This document shows, one piece after another, positions 16,356-27,514 of a stretch of 50,904 bases of DNA (position 1 is its first letter; the number at the start of each line of letters is the position of its first letter). The DNA is from Planctomycetota bacterium. GTDB taxonomy: Bacteria; Planctomycetota; UBA11346. Both the position numbers and the translations under genes were made by a program. The notes beneath the pieces were generated by a model. That model made no database searches and had not been told where the DNA came from. It worked only from the letters and a program-made list of their open reading frames with translations. The stretch is taken from NCBI GenBank assembly GCA_027859175.1, contig JAQIBG010000329.1:1-50904 (forward strand). Reading direction: 5' to 3'.

Positions 16356-17526
16356 CGGCCAAGTAGCCGCTGGTCCAGGCGTTTTGAAAATTGAAGCCGC
16401 CGGTGATGCCGTCGATGTCGAGGGCTTCGCCGACCACGTAGAAGCCGGGCACCAGTTTGCTGGCCATGCGCTTGGTGTCGATCTCGCTGAGGTCAACGCC
16501 GCCGCAGGTGACGAACTCGTCTTTGAACTGGCCTTTGCCGGTGACGCGCAGCGGGCAGGCGGTGAGCTCGCTGACTAAGCGGCGCCGGGCGGCTTTGCCG
16601 AGCGTGGCCCAGGTGGTGGTGTCGGGTAGCTCGGCGGCGCGCACTAGGGCCTGCCACAGACGTTTCGGCATGCCGAACTGAGCCCGGGTGGCGATGCCCT
16701 GTTTGGGGTGGCTGGAGGCGAGTTGGTGCAAAGTCTCGCTTGCTTGGGCCTCGCTGCAGCCAATCCAATTCAGGCTCAGGCTGGCGCGGTAGTCCGTGGC
16801 TTGCAGCTCGCGCGCGGCCCAGGCCGAGAGCCGTAGAATCGCTGGGCCGCTCAGGCCCCAGTGGGTTATCAAGACCGGGCCGCTTTGCTCGAAGCGAGCG
16901 CCATCACAGTTCAGGTGGACCTGGGCGTGAGGCATCGACAGGCCGGCGAGATCGCGCAGGCGGGGGTCGCGCGCTACGAAGGTAAACAGCGACGGTGCGA
17001 GCGGTGTGATGTGGTGCCCCAACTCTTGTGCTAAGGCATGCCCGGGGCGTGAGCCGCCGGTGGCGAGGCATACGCAGTCGTAGCTGTGGTCATCAACAAC
17101 GAGGCCGGTGTCGCTGCGGGCGATGTGGCGCACCGGGCTGCGCAGCTCTAGGGTTACCCCGGCTTGCTGGGCGGCGCTGCGTAGGCAGTCGACAATGGTG
17201 GCCGAATCATCGCTGATCGGAAACATGCGGCCATCGGCCTCGGTTTTAAGCTCCACACCGCGTTCGGCGAACCAGGCGATGGTGTCGCCCGGTTGAAAGC
17301 GACTGAAGGGGCCGCGGAGCTCGCGCTCGCCGCGCGGGTAAAAGCGCACCAATTCGCGCGGGTCGAAGCAGGCATGGGTGACATTGCAGCGGCCGCCGCC
17401 GGAAATGCGCACTTTGGCCAAAACCTGACCGGTGCTTTCACGAATGCTGACCCTTGCGCCGGCCTCGGCTGCCGTGATGGCGGCAAAAAAGCCCGCCGCG
17501 CCGCCACCGATGACCAGAACCTGCAT
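16330..17526 (-). CDS. HI0933/YhiN-family FAD-dependent oxidoreductase
   Basis: Flavoprotein of 398 residues. The N-terminal Rossmann motif is VIGGGAAGFFAAI, followed by the family's ISGGGRCNVTHA signature. The C-terminal GGVDLSEIDTKRM and GEALDIDGITGGFNFQNAW close the FAD site as in HI0933-like proteins (BaiN, YhiN). The reaction of most members is unknown; some act on bile-acid-type substrates. I start at the ATG at 17526 because the Rossmann strand begins there; the longer frame upstream adds 78 residues that do not belong to the family. It is divergent from the coiled-coil membrane gene and convergent with the hydrolase, so it is probably its own unit. Confidence 0.92.
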   Translation of the reverse strand: MQVLVIGGGAAGFFAAITAAEAGARVSIRESTGQVLAKVRISGGGRCNVTHACFDPRELVRFYPRGERELRGPFSRFQPGDTIAWFAERGVELKTEADGRMFPISDDSATIVDCLRSAAQQAGVTLELRSPVRHIARSDTGLVVDDHSYDCVCLATGGSRPGHALAQELGHHITPLAPSLFTFVARDPRLRDLAGLSMPHAQVHLNCDGARFEQSGPVLITHWGLSGPAILRLSAWAARELQATDYRASLSLNWIGCSEAQASETLHQLASSHPKQGIATRAQFGMPKRLWQALVRAAELPDTTTWATLGKAARRRLVSELTACPLRVTGKGQFKDEFVTCGGVDLSEIDTKRMASKLVPGFYVVGEALDIDGITGGFNFQNAWTSGYLAGSAMAVGD

Positions 17527-17713
17527 CGCTGCAGGGTCTGGCCTGAGCGCCCTGGGGCAAGGTCTCATGAACCGGTCGTGGGCTAGCTCGTTCACCCTCC
17601 GTGCATCAGTTGCATCATTGCGTTCATTGGCTGCACTTTTCGCGCAATTTTGCACCATGGGCCTCGCAGGAAGGGCTTGTATCGCGCATGTGTGCGGTGG
17701 ACACTCAGCAACG

Positions 17714-19372
17714 ATGACACAAACCCTCACTGCCCTGTTGACGCGTGTTGCGGCACGCATCGCCCTTGGCCGGGTGCTGCGGCGCGGGGCGCAGGTGTTT
17801 GTGGTGGTGGGGGCCGTGGCTTTGCTGGCCGTGCTGGCAACCCGTTTGTTGGCACTGATGCCGCCCTGGGCGGCGCCGTGGCAGCTGGCCTTGTGGCCCT
17901 TGTTGGCGGTGCTGGGTGGCTTGCTGGCCTATCGCCGGGTGGAGCGCAAGGAGGCCGCGCGCGCGGTAGACGCCCACTGCGATGGCAAAGATCTGTTTCT
18001 GACCGCCGTGAGCGCTGAGCGTGCGGTGGGGGCCTATGCCGCGGTGGCGCTCGACCAAGCCACCCAGCGCGCTGCAGCCGTGCGCGCTGCGGCGGTGGTG
18101 CCGCTGCGCCCGCGGCGCGTGCTGTGGTGGCACGCAGGCCTAGCGCTTGCGCTGTGTTCGGCGGTGTTGTGGCTGCCGCGCTTTGACCCCTTTGGACGCG
18201 ATGTTGAACGCGTGGCCGAACAGCAGCAGGCGCGACGTTTGGCTGAGACCGTGGCCGCCGCTGAGGCGCGTGAGGCAGTGATGGATCGCGAACAGCTGCA
18301 GGCCGAGCTATCGGAGGAGGTCGATGATCTCAGCACCGAACTGCAGCGCATGTTGCAGCAGGCCAAGCCGAATGAGCAGAAGCGTAATCAAGAGCAGTTG
18401 ACCGCTTTTACCAATGCAATGAATGATCTGTACCGCAACAAGGCGCTTGAGCGTTTGCAGGATGAGGCCGAACAACAGGAACAGGCCCTCGGTGGCGATC
18501 GGCGGGCGCTTGCCCGGGCTGCCGATGCGCTTCGCAAGGGCGACGCCGAACCGATGAAGAAGCTGTTGAATCAACTGCAGGAAGAAGCCAAAGCCTTGGC
18601 CGAGGAAACCGATCCGCTCAAGCGCGAGCAGCGCGAGGAGGCCTTGAAGCAGAAGCTTCAGCAAATGGAGCAGATGGCACAAAAGATGGGCGATCCGGGG
18701 ATGCAGGGCGACATGGCCCGTGCGCTTGAACAATTGGCTCTGGCCAAGGTGCCGGGCATGCAGGGCGATGCGGCCGAGGCGCTGCAGAAGTCACTAGAGC
18801 TTGGCCAGCTGGACGCCGAGCGCTTGGCGCAGATGGCGCGTGAGCTCAAGGAGTTGGAAGATGGCCTGCGTGCGGCACAGTTGGCCAAAGCCCTCAATGG
18901 CCAAGGCAAGCTTGATGGCGACGGCACCGAGGGCGCGAATGGCTTGGCTGATTACGCCAAAATGTACCGTGACATGTTGGCCAAGGGGCAGGGTCAAGGC
19001 CAGGGCCAAGGCCAAGGCCAGGGCCAAGGACAAGGACAAGGTGGCATGGGTGGCCAGGGTCAAGGCAAGGGCGGTGTGGCGCCCGAAGACGATTCCGTCC
19101 AGACCGATTATCGCAGCGAGCAGGCCAAGTCGGCGATGCTGGCCGGCCGCATCTTGATGTCGTGGGACAGCAAGGGTGAGGGCGAGACCGGCGAGGCGAG
19201 CACTGAATACCGCCGGCAGGTGGCGGCGGTGCAGCAAGACCTCAGCGAAGCGATTACCCGCGAGCAAGTGCCGGCCGGCTATCACGACGGCATAAAAAAC
19301 TATTTTGATACCCTGGCGCCAGCACCGGCGCCGCAGTCTCCAGTGGGAGCGCCGCTGCCTGATGTCCCCTAG
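17714..19372 (+). CDS. Membrane protein with long coiled coil and Gly-Gln repeat (DUF4175-like layout)
   Basis: A 552-residue protein. Two hydrophobic helices lie at about 27-49 and 53-72 and a third at 136-155, followed by a long charged coiled-coil region (about 160-420, rich in Glu, Gln, Lys and Ala, with many Met). A nine-fold Gly-Gln run comes next, then a polar tail ending in a proline-rich segment. The layout (three N-terminal helices, then coiled coil) is that of DUF4175-like proteins found near MoxR/VWA genes, but I cannot confirm the family. It is the first gene of the 22.6-kb rightward run and its end overlaps the binding-protein gene by 11 bp. The ATG at 17714 is chosen because upstream codons are antisense to the flavoprotein gene. 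Confidence 0.75.
   Translation: MTQTLTALLTRVAARIALGRVLRRGAQVFVVVGAVALLAVLATRLLALMPPWAAPWQLALWPLLAVLGGLLAYRRVERKEAARAVDAHCDGKDLFLTAVSAERAVGAYAAVALDQATQRAAAVRAAAVVPLRPRRVLWWHAGLALALCSAVLWLPRFDPFGRDVERVAEQQQARRLAETVAAAEAREAVMDREQLQAELSEEVDDLSTELQRMLQQAKPNEQKRNQEQLTAFTNAMNDLYRNKALERLQDEAEQQEQALGGDRRALARAADALRKGDAEPMKKLLNQLQEEAKALAEETDPLKREQREEALKQKLQQMEQMAQKMGDPGMQGDMARALEQLALAKVPGMQGDAAEALQKSLELGQLDAERLAQMARELKELEDGLRAAQLAKALNGQGKLDGDGTEGANGLADYAKMYRDMLAKGQGQGQGQGQGQGQGQGQGGMGGQGQGKGGVAPEDDSVQTDYRSEQAKSAMLAGRILMSWDSKGEGETGEASTEYRRQVAAVQQDLSEAITREQVPAGYHDGIKNYFDTLAPAPAPQSPVGAPLPDVP
18986..19042 (+). repeat. In-frame (Gly-Gln)n hexanucleotide repeat
   Basis: Nineteen codons of alternating Gly and Gln (GGN CAR units) inside the coiled-coil membrane protein gene, followed by a second short GQ stretch. 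Codons vary between units (GGC/GGA/GGT, CAA/CAG), so the protein pattern looks kept while the DNA repeat has drifted. It could change length by slippage in steps of two residues. Confidence 0.85.
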
Positions 19373-20390
19373 CAAAGTTATTGTTCTGTTGGCGATCCCT
19401 GTGGTGATCATTGCAATTGTGCTTATTGCCGGCTGGCGGTCGGCCGCCGATGGTGGGCAGCGCGTGGTGCTGTATTGCGCCCACGACGCAGTGTATGCCG
19501 AAGATATCATCGCGCGCTTCGAGAAGGCCACGGGCATCGATGTGGCGGTGCGTTTTGATAGCGAAGCAACCAAGTCGCTCGGCCTGATTCGTCGCCTTGA
19601 GCAAGAAGCCGCTGCGCCGGCCTGCGATGTATTCTGGAACAATGAACTGCTTGGCACCCAAGACTTGGCCCGCCAAGGCCTGCTGGCACCCTATCAGGGC
19701 AGTGGCTGGCAGCGCATGAGCGATGCCTTCAAGGAGCCAACTGGCTTGTGGACCGGGTTCGGTGCTCGCATGCGCGTGTTCATCGTCAATACCGAGGCCG
19801 TGCCGGCCGATGCCGACGTGGCGGCCTTGTTCGCGCAGCAGCCACAGCGCAGCGCCATCGCCAAGCCGCTCTACGGGACTACGCTGACGCACTTCACCTT
19901 GCTGTGGCGCGACCGCGGCCCGGCTGGCGTGCAGGCATGGTACCGTGATCTGCTCGATCGTGGTTTGCGCGTGGTGGACGGTAACGGCCGCAGCAAGCAG
20001 TTGGTGGCTGATGGCGCGCTCGATCTGGGCTGGACCGATACCGATGACGCTTTCCTGGCCTTAGACGCCAAGGCGCCGGTGCGGATGGAGCCAGTCCGTC
20101 TGGACGATGGCGCCACCATCGCCATCCCCAATACCGTGGCGATCATCACGGGGGCGCCGCATCGCGCGGCGGCTGAGCAGTTGGTCGACTTTCTCCTGTC
20201 GCAACAGGTGGAAGTGGCCCTGGCCAATGGGCCGTCACGACAGGTACCGCTGGGGCCGGTGGATCCGTCTGAGTTGCCCGAAGAGCTTCGCCCCTTGCAG
20301 GCTTGGGCCGCCGAGGGCACGCCTTTGGATGGCTTGATCGATCACCGGGCCGCCTGCATCGAGTGGCTGCAGAGCGAGTACCTCGACTGA
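19362..20390 (+). CDS. ABC transporter substrate-binding protein, iron(III)-type (FbpA/FutA-like)
   Basis: Extracytoplasmic solute receptor of 342 residues with an N-terminal hydrophobic signal-anchor (VIVLLAIPVVIIAIVLIAGW). The mature start VVLYCAHDAVYAEDIIARFEKATGI is the classic opening of the class that binds ferric iron, also used by some thiamine and phosphonate binders. DVFWNNE and GWTDTDDAFLAL fit the two-lobe fold. No lipobox is seen, so it may stay membrane-anchored. The ATG at 19362 lies inside the end of the previous gene (11-bp overlap), and a permease gene follows after 7 bases. Iron as substrate is inferred from family resemblance only. Confidence 0.82.
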   Translation: MSPSKVIVLLAIPVVIIAIVLIAGWRSAADGGQRVVLYCAHDAVYAEDIIARFEKATGIDVAVRFDSEATKSLGLIRRLEQEAAAPACDVFWNNELLGTQDLARQGLLAPYQGSGWQRMSDAFKEPTGLWTGFGARMRVFIVNTEAVPADADVAALFAQQPQRSAIAKPLYGTTLTHFTLLWRDRGPAGVQAWYRDLLDRGLRVVDGNGRSKQLVADGALDLGWTDTDDAFLALDAKAPVRMEPVRLDDGATIAIPNTVAIITGAPHRAAAEQLVDFLLSQQVEVALANGPSRQVPLGPVDPSELPEELRPLQAWAAEGTPLDGLIDHRAACIEWLQSEYLD

Positions 20391-20397
20391 ACCCTTG

Positions 20398-21744
20398 ATG
20401 AGCGCTCTCTCCGTTACCCTGCAATCAGGCGCGCGCGCGGTCGCGATCGTAGCCATGGTGTTGCCTTTGGCCGCGGCGGCCGCAGTGCTGGTGCGTGAAC
20501 GGCGCTCGCTGTGGTGGCCTCTGGTGTTGGCGGTGGTCTTTGTCATGCCGAGCTTGGTGGTGGCCTATAGTTGGGGTACGGTGTCGTGGTCGCCGGTGCA
20601 TAGCCCGTTGGGGCGTGAAATTCTTTATCTCATTTTGCGTGTGGCGCAGTTGTTGCCGGTTGCCGTGGTGGGTTTGTTGTTGGTGCCCGTTACGGCGGCT
20701 GATCGCCAGGCGTGGTTTCAATTGCGGCGCCTCGCGCCTCACGCCGGGCTGCGCTTGCAGCTGCGGTGTTGGTGGGCGGCCTATGCGCGGTCTGGCATGG
20801 TGGCGGCTGGCTTGGTGTTCATGCTGGCCTTTGCTGAGTTTGAGATTGCATCTCTATTTGTGATCGATGCCTGGGCGGTGTGGTGTTTTGACGCGCTGGC
20901 CACCGGGGTGCCGGTTGGATCGGTGTTGGCCTCGGCGTGGCCGGGGATGGCACTGCAGTTGCTCGTGGTGATTGCCGTGGTGGTGGCGCTGCGGCGGCCG
21001 CGAGGGGGTGAACTAGGGTACGTATCATCGGCGGCCTGGCTGCACTGGTGTGGTCGGCTTGCCATTACCGTGGCAGCGCTGGCTGTGGTGGTGGTGCCAG
21101 CCTGGGTGGTGCTACAAGGTGCGTTCGGCAGCTGGCAGGTGCAGGCGGTGGGGTCGGAAATTATGACCAGCATGCTGCTCGCGGCGGGGGTCAGTGCCTG
21201 CGTGGTACCGGTGGTGGCGGTGGTGATGCATTTGCCATCCCGGTGGCGACGCAGCGTGACGCTGGCGATGCTGATTCCGGGGCTGCTTGGCTCGCTTGGC
21301 ATTGGCGTGTTGGTGCTGCAGGGCACGCAGTGGCCCTTGCTGCGCCCCTTCGCGAGTGGCTATGCGCCGGTGTTGATCGCCTTGTGCTTGGTGGTGGCGC
21401 CCTTGGCCGCAGTGGCTGCGCTCGGTTTGTTGCGTATGGATGCGGTGGCGCTGTTTCAGCACCAGCGTCAAGCTTGGGGGCAATGGCAGCGTGGGCTGCG
21501 ACTATTTGCGCCGGCTTACGCCGCGGTGGCGGCAGTGGTTTTTGTCATCGCGTATCTCGACCTGCCGAGCGCAGCGCTGCTGGCGCCGCTCGATCAACCG
21601 CCGGTAACGGCGCGGCTATATAATTTGATGCACTATGGCCGTACCGCGGCCCTGTCGTCGATGGTGGCCTTCGCTTTGCTGCCGCCGCTTGCCTGTGGTC
21701 TGCTTGGTGCCGGCGTGTGGGCCGCGTGGTGGAGGCGCGCATGA
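20398..21744 (+). CDS. ABC transporter permease, fused-type (FbpB-like)
   Basis: A very hydrophobic 448-residue protein with about 11-12 predicted membrane helices in two similar halves, as in iron(III) permeases where two copies of the binding-protein-dependent domain are fused. The usual length is about 500, so the halves are compact and the EAA loops are hard to see. A TTG immediately before the ATG is a possible alternative start. It sits between the binding protein and the ATPase, and its stop overlaps the ATPase start by 4 bp (ATGA). Substrate follows from the binding protein and is not proven. Confidence 0.85.
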   Translation: MSALSVTLQSGARAVAIVAMVLPLAAAAAVLVRERRSLWWPLVLAVVFVMPSLVVAYSWGTVSWSPVHSPLGREILYLILRVAQLLPVAVVGLLLVPVTAADRQAWFQLRRLAPHAGLRLQLRCWWAAYARSGMVAAGLVFMLAFAEFEIASLFVIDAWAVWCFDALATGVPVGSVLASAWPGMALQLLVVIAVVVALRRPRGGELGYVSSAAWLHWCGRLAITVAALAVVVVPAWVVLQGAFGSWQVQAVGSEIMTSMLLAAGVSACVVPVVAVVMHLPSRWRRSVTLAMLIPGLLGSLGIGVLVLQGTQWPLLRPFASGYAPVLIALCLVVAPLAAVAALGLLRMDAVALFQHQRQAWGQWQRGLRLFAPAYAAVAAVVFVIAYLDLPSAALLAPLDQPPVTARLYNLMHYGRTAALSSMVAFALLPPLACGLLGAGVWAAWWRRA

Positions 21745-23516
21745 GCGTGCTGTGGCAGTGTCAGGCGATGCTTGTTCCTGGTCGTGGTGGTCCGCGGTTG
21801 CGTATCGAGCAGTTGGCCGTGAATGCCGGAGTTACCGCAATCGTTGGCCCGTCGGGGGCTGGCAAGTCGTCTTTGGTTCAACTCTTGGTTGGCTACCTGC
21901 CGGCTACTTGGCAGCAGCAGCCGGCCCGCAGTGCCTGGGCGGCTGGTGGGCATGGCTTGTGGGATCAACTGAGCGTGCGTGAGCATTGTAGTTTGGTTGG
22001 TAGTGACGCCGACCTAGTGGAACGTGCCCTCGAAATGACCGAACTGCGCTCGCTGGCGCAGGCGCGTCCGCCGTCTTTGTCGGCCGGCGAGCGGTCGCGA
22101 CTCGATTGCGCGCGGGCGCTGGCCAGTGGCGCTGAGGTGGTGGTGCTGGACGAGGCGATGGCGCACCTCGATGGCGGGCGGGCTGAACGGGTGTGGGCCG
22201 CTGTGCACGCCGAATTGCTCAGTACCGGCCGTTCTCTAGTCTACACCACCCACCGTCCTGAAGAGGTGCTCGGCTGGGCCGATCATCTGCTGTGCCTTGA
22301 GCACGGTGAAATCTTGTTCGCCGGCGCGCTGGAAGATGGCTATCGACACCCGCCTTCGGAGGCGGTGGCGCGGTGCCTGGGGCCGGTTGACTGGCTCGAT
22401 GCCGAGGCCTTGCAGTGGTATCAGATTCACGACGAGCGCCCCTGTTTGCGGCCCGATGACCTGCACCTCGCGGTGGCAGCCGACGGCCCCTTGGCAGTGG
22501 TCACGAGTCGCTTCCATGGCAGCCATACTGCCACCGAGTTGCAAGGAGAGGGCCAGGCTGTGCGCCGCGTCTTGCATCGCGGCGCGGCGCTGGTGGCGGG
22601 GCAGCGGGTGCACCTGCATGTCTTGGCGATGCTGCTGCTGCTGGTGGCTGGTTGTGGTGGCAACGATCCCGCGTCATCAAGCCCGTTGCAGGCGAGTCGC
22701 TCGTGGCAACTGAGTGCCCAGGGCGCGCAGTTGCCGGCGCCACGTGCAGTGGCGGCATTGGCGGCGGGTGGCTACGTTGTGCTCGATACCGTCGGCCGGC
22801 TGGTGGTGTTTGACCAGGCAGGCGTTGAGCGCGCGGCGTGGTCGATGCCGGAAACCGAAGTTGGCCGGCCAGAAGGCTTGGTCGAATTGGCCGATGGGCG
22901 TTTGGCGGTGGCCGATACGCATTATCACCGCGTGGTGATCTTCGCCAAGGACGGCAGCAGTTGGGATAGCTTTGGCAGCAAGGGGCACGGCCCGGGACAG
23001 TTCATCTATCCGGTCGGCGTGGCGGTCGACGATGCGGGTCTGCTGTATGTGTCTGAGTATGGCGGCAACGATAGAATTCAGGTGTTCACCAGTGACGGCG
23101 AGTTGGTGCGCAGCTTTGGCACCTTTGGCGACGGCCCGGGTGCCTTTCAGCGCCCGGCGGGTGTTGCTTGGTATCAGGGTTTGGTCTACGTGGCCGACGC
23201 GCACAATAATCGGGTGCAAGTGTTCAGCGACCAAGGCGTGTTGCAGGAGCAGCTTCAGCAGGCCTTTGGTCCCGACTTGGGTCTCCACTTTCCTTATGAT
23301 GTCTGTGTTGATGCGGATGGCCGCGTGTACGTCGTCGAGTATGGCGGCAATCGTGTTACCGTGACCGATTCCACCGGAGCCGTGCTAGCGCGTTTGGGCT
23401 CAGGTGGGCGCGGTCGTGATCAGATCGTGACGCCTTGGGGTATGACGGTGGCCGCTGACGGTGAAGTACTCGTGGCCGACACGGGAAACCGGCGGATGGT
23501 GGCGTGGCGATGGTGA
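21741..23516 (+). CDS. ABC transporter ATPase reading in frame into an NHL beta-propeller lipoprotein
   Basis: An open frame of 591 residues without a stop. Residues 1 to about 290 are an ABC ATPase: Walker A GPSGAGKSS, signature LSAGERSRLDCARAL, Walker B VVVLDEAMAHLD, switch histidine in YTTHRPEE, and a TOBE-like end (LAVVTSRFHGSHTATELQGEG). It then runs into a hydrophobic LAMLLLLVAGC lipobox and a propeller with at least five NHL-type blades (PEGLVELADGRLAVADTHYHR, YPVGVAVDDAGLLYVSEYGG and others). Either the product is a true fusion or the lipoprotein is translated separately from an internal start (see 22608). An ATPase belongs in the cytoplasm and a lipoprotein outside, so two products seem more likely. 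The ATG overlaps the permease stop by 4 bp. Confidence 0.8.
   Translation: MSVLWQCQAMLVPGRGGPRLRIEQLAVNAGVTAIVGPSGAGKSSLVQLLVGYLPATWQQQPARSAWAAGGHGLWDQLSVREHCSLVGSDADLVERALEMTELRSLAQARPPSLSAGERSRLDCARALASGAEVVVLDEAMAHLDGGRAERVWAAVHAELLSTGRSLVYTTHRPEEVLGWADHLLCLEHGEILFAGALEDGYRHPPSEAVARCLGPVDWLDAEALQWYQIHDERPCLRPDDLHLAVAADGPLAVVTSRFHGSHTATELQGEGQAVRRVLHRGAALVAGQRVHLHVLAMLLLLVAGCGGNDPASSSPLQASRSWQLSAQGAQLPAPRAVAALAAGGYVVLDTVGRLVVFDQAGVERAAWSMPETEVGRPEGLVELADGRLAVADTHYHRVVIFAKDGSSWDSFGSKGHGPGQFIYPVGVAVDDAGLLYVSEYGGNDRIQVFTSDGELVRSFGTFGDGPGAFQRPAGVAWYQGLVYVADAHNNRVQVFSDQGVLQEQLQQAFGPDLGLHFPYDVCVDADGRVYVVEYGGNRVTVTDSTGAVLARLGSGGRGRDQIVTPWGMTVAADGEVLVADTGNRRMVAWRW
22608..23516 (+). other. Internal NHL-repeat lipoprotein reading frame, possible separate gene
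   Basis: From an in-frame GTG at 22608 the frame gives MHLHVLAMLLLLVAGC, a short lipoprotein signal, then a 280-residue NHL beta-propeller; an ATG at 22629 is an alternative but leaves too short a signal. The GGCGGGG upstream is a weak ribosome site. The signal lacks the usual lysine or arginine. NHL propellers outside the cell usually bind proteins or ligands. Its stop overlaps the next gene by 7 bp. Confidence 0.5.
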
Positions 23517-26511
23517 CGTTCAGCACCCTTCGACGCCAGCTGTGGCCTGCGGCCCGGCATCCACTGCGGTTCGGCCAATGCGTGGTGCCCGCGGCGTTTG
23601 CGCTGGTTTATACCGCCGTGTGCGTGGGCTTGGAGTGGGGCGGCGTAGTGCTGTATACCCGCCCGGCCGCCTTTGCGCTCATGCTCAGCGGCCTGTGGCT
23701 GTGGCAGCTCGACCGCGCCGGCATGCACAGCCTGGGACGGGCGCGTGGGGTGATCGCCTTGCTGATGCGCCTGACGGTGTTGGGTGTGTTGGCGATGATC
23801 TTGGCTGAACCGCGGGCCTTGCGTCAGGGCGAGGGCCTGGGCGTGATCTACGTGCTCGACCGCTCGGATAGTATCGCCGACCCTGCGCGCGAAAGCGCCT
23901 TGGAGTGGATGATCACTACCGCCGGCGCGCGCGCCGAAGGTGACCGGGCCGGCCTAGTGGTGTTCGCGCGCGATGCGGCGGTCGAATTGCCACCGCGCAC
24001 CAGTTTCCCCTTCGAGGCCGTCAACTCGCGGCTCGAGGGCGACGGCACCGACTTGGCCACGGCGCTGAGTCTTGCTGGCGCCATGCTCGATGACGACGCG
24101 CAGGGTCGTATCGTATTGGTGTCAGACGGCACCGCGACCGCTGGTGCGGTTGACCCGATACTCGATGATCTGCGCCAACGCGAGATTCCGGTCGACGTGT
24201 TGCCGATTGACTACCGGCTCAAGCGCGAGGTGTGGCTTGATGGCATTGAATTGCCGCGCCAGGTCCTCGCTGGTGAAACCTACGAAGCGTCAGTGGTGTT
24301 GAGCGCCTTGAGTGCAGGCAGTGGCACCTTGATCCTGCGTGAGAACGGCACGGTGATTGCCGAGCAAGAGGTCGACTACACGGCAGGAAAAAATCGTTAC
24401 CGCCTGCCCTTGTATCTCCGCCAGGCGGGGTACTACGAGTACGTGGCCAGCATTGCCACCGCGCCCGAAGATGATTTCTGGCGCGCCAACAACACCGCGA
24501 TCGGTCACATCCATCTGCGCGGCGAAGGCCAAGTTTTATTGGTGGTGGATCCTAACGGTGAGGCCAGCGATCACGAGCATTTGGCCCGAGCTTTGCGCGA
24601 GGCCGGTCGTGTAGTGGACGTGAAGCCTGGTTATGAACTGCCGCGCAACCCGATGGCTTTGGTGCCCTATGACGCCGTGGTCGTGGTTGGCTGCCCGGCC
24701 GACGCGATCGACTTGCCGCAGCAGCGTGCGCTGCGCGACGCGGTCTATCATTTGGGCATTGGCCTGGTGATGGTAGGTGGCCCCGGCAGCTTTGGACCGG
24801 GTGGTTACCACCGTACGCCGGTTGAAGAAGCGCTGCCGGTGTCGATGGACATCACCAATAAGAAGGTTCTGCCCAAGGGAGCCTTGGCGATCATTCTGCA
24901 CACCTGTGAGTTCCCGCAGGGCAATACCTGGGCCAAGCGGATAACTCGCCAGGCGATCAAGGTGCTCGGCGCCGAAGACGAAGTTGGCGTACTGATCTAT
25001 GATTGGGACAAGGGTGGCGATAGCTGGCTGTTTGAACTCACGCCGGCTGCTGAATATGCCAAGCTCTCGCAAGTGCTTGAGGGTGCGCAGATCGGTGACA
25101 TGCCCTCGTTCCAAAGCAGCATGCAACTTGGCCTGGCTGGGCTCAAAAACTCCGATGCCGCCGCCAAGCACATGATTATCATCTCTGATGGCGACGCGTC
25201 GCCGCCTACGCCGGCGGTGTTGAATGACTTTGTTGCGGAACAGATTTCGATCAGCACCGTCACGGTGTTTCCGCACGGCAATCAGCCGACGCAGGTGATG
25301 CCGGCCATCGCGCGCGCCACCGGGGGTCGGCATTATTATCCCAACGACCCGCAGCAGTTGCCGGCCATCTTCATCAAAGAAGCCAAGACCCTCAAGCGCA
25401 GCATGATCCAGAATGTGGACTTCGTGCCCGACCTGGGCCAACCCTCATCGGTGATGCGCGGCATTGATAGTATGCCGCCCCTGGCCGGCTACGTGATCGC
25501 CACGCTCAAGCCGCGCGCCCGGCAGATTCTGCTGCGGGCCACTGAGGATGATGATCCCGATCCGGTGTTGGCGGTGTGGAAGCACGGGCTCGGAACCAGC
25601 GCCGCGTTTACCAGCGATCTTGGTGGGCGCTGGGCTAAGGCCTGGCTCGATTGGGACCGCTACCGCGCCTTCTGCGATCAGTTGGTGGCGGCGGTGTCAC
25701 GCGCTAGTGACGCGAGTCAGCTGTCGATGCGGGTTGAAAATCATGGCAGTACCGCAGCGGTGGTGGTGGAAGACCACGCCAACAGCGGCGACCTGCTCGA
25801 CTTCGCAGCCCAGGTATTGCTCCCAGACGGCGAAACGGCGCCGCTGAGCTTGCAGCAAGTGGGCCCCGGCCGCTATGCCGCAGAATTCCCGATTGCTGGT
25901 CGTGGTCATTATCAGGTGCTGGCAACCGGATTGGGCGCTGATCGCAGCGAACGCGCGGCGGCCAGTTTGGTGGTGCCGTATGCGCGTGAATACCTGCGCT
26001 TCCGCGCTGACCCGATGGCCCTGCAGCATATCGCCAAGCGTACCGGCGGCCGTGAGCTCAGCCCAGACGCGGCGCCCGAGACCTTGTGGCAGGTAGACCG
26101 CATTGGCCGCCGCCACTCGTCGCCGATCATTGACCTTTTGCTGGTAGCGCTGGCCTGTCTGATTCCGCTCGATGTGGCTCTGCGCCGGATCCAGATTGAT
26201 TGGGCCGCACTGTTTGAGCGTCTGCGGCGCCGCGAGCGTCAGGAGAGCACCGCCACCATGGGGGCACTGTTGGCGCGCAAACAGCAGGTGGGCACTCCGC
26301 GTGGTGACAGCCCAGCCCAGGCCCGTGCTTCGCAGCCGCGCTCAGCACCTGCCGCGCGGTCGACTGCCAAGCCGGCGGCGCCGAAACCAGTCAGTGATAA
26401 GCCAGCCGGCAAGAAATCTGCCGCACCGCCTGCGGCGGATGATGGATCAACGATGTCGCGCCTATTGGCGCGCAAACGCCAGCTCCGTGAGGAGCAGGAC
26501 GGAGACGAGCG

Positions 26512-26515
<4 letters not shown>
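23510..26515 (+). CDS. Large membrane protein with two VWA domains and a glutamine-amidotransferase-like domain
   Basis: A 1001-residue membrane protein. Three N-terminal hydrophobic segments (within about 25-105) are followed by VWA 1 with an intact metal site (DRSDS, then GDGTDL and VSDGTAT), a beta domain, and a Rossmann-like segment of the glutamine-amidotransferase fold (DAVVVVGCPADAIDLP, MVGGPGSFGPGGY). VWA 2 follows, in which DxSxS is replaced by HTCEFPQGN and the metal threonine is missing, though ISDGDAS remains. Another beta domain, one C-terminal helix (PIIDLLLVALACLIPLDVAL) and a lysine/alanine/proline-rich cytoplasmic tail with two LLARK motifs close the protein. It would sit in the membrane with its domains outside. 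The ATG at 23510 (or GTG at 23504) overlaps the previous stop. Confidence 0.85.
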
Positions 26516-27513
<998 letters not shown>

Positions 27514-27514
27514 G

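Noticed and set aside
17527-17760. Upstream extension of the YhiN-type gene
   Set aside because: The extra 78 residues precede the Rossmann strand and do not fit the family; the ATG at 17526 is the better start.
18986-19042. CRISPR-like or tandem-repeat array
   Set aside because: The repeats are in-frame Gly-Gln codons with no spacers.
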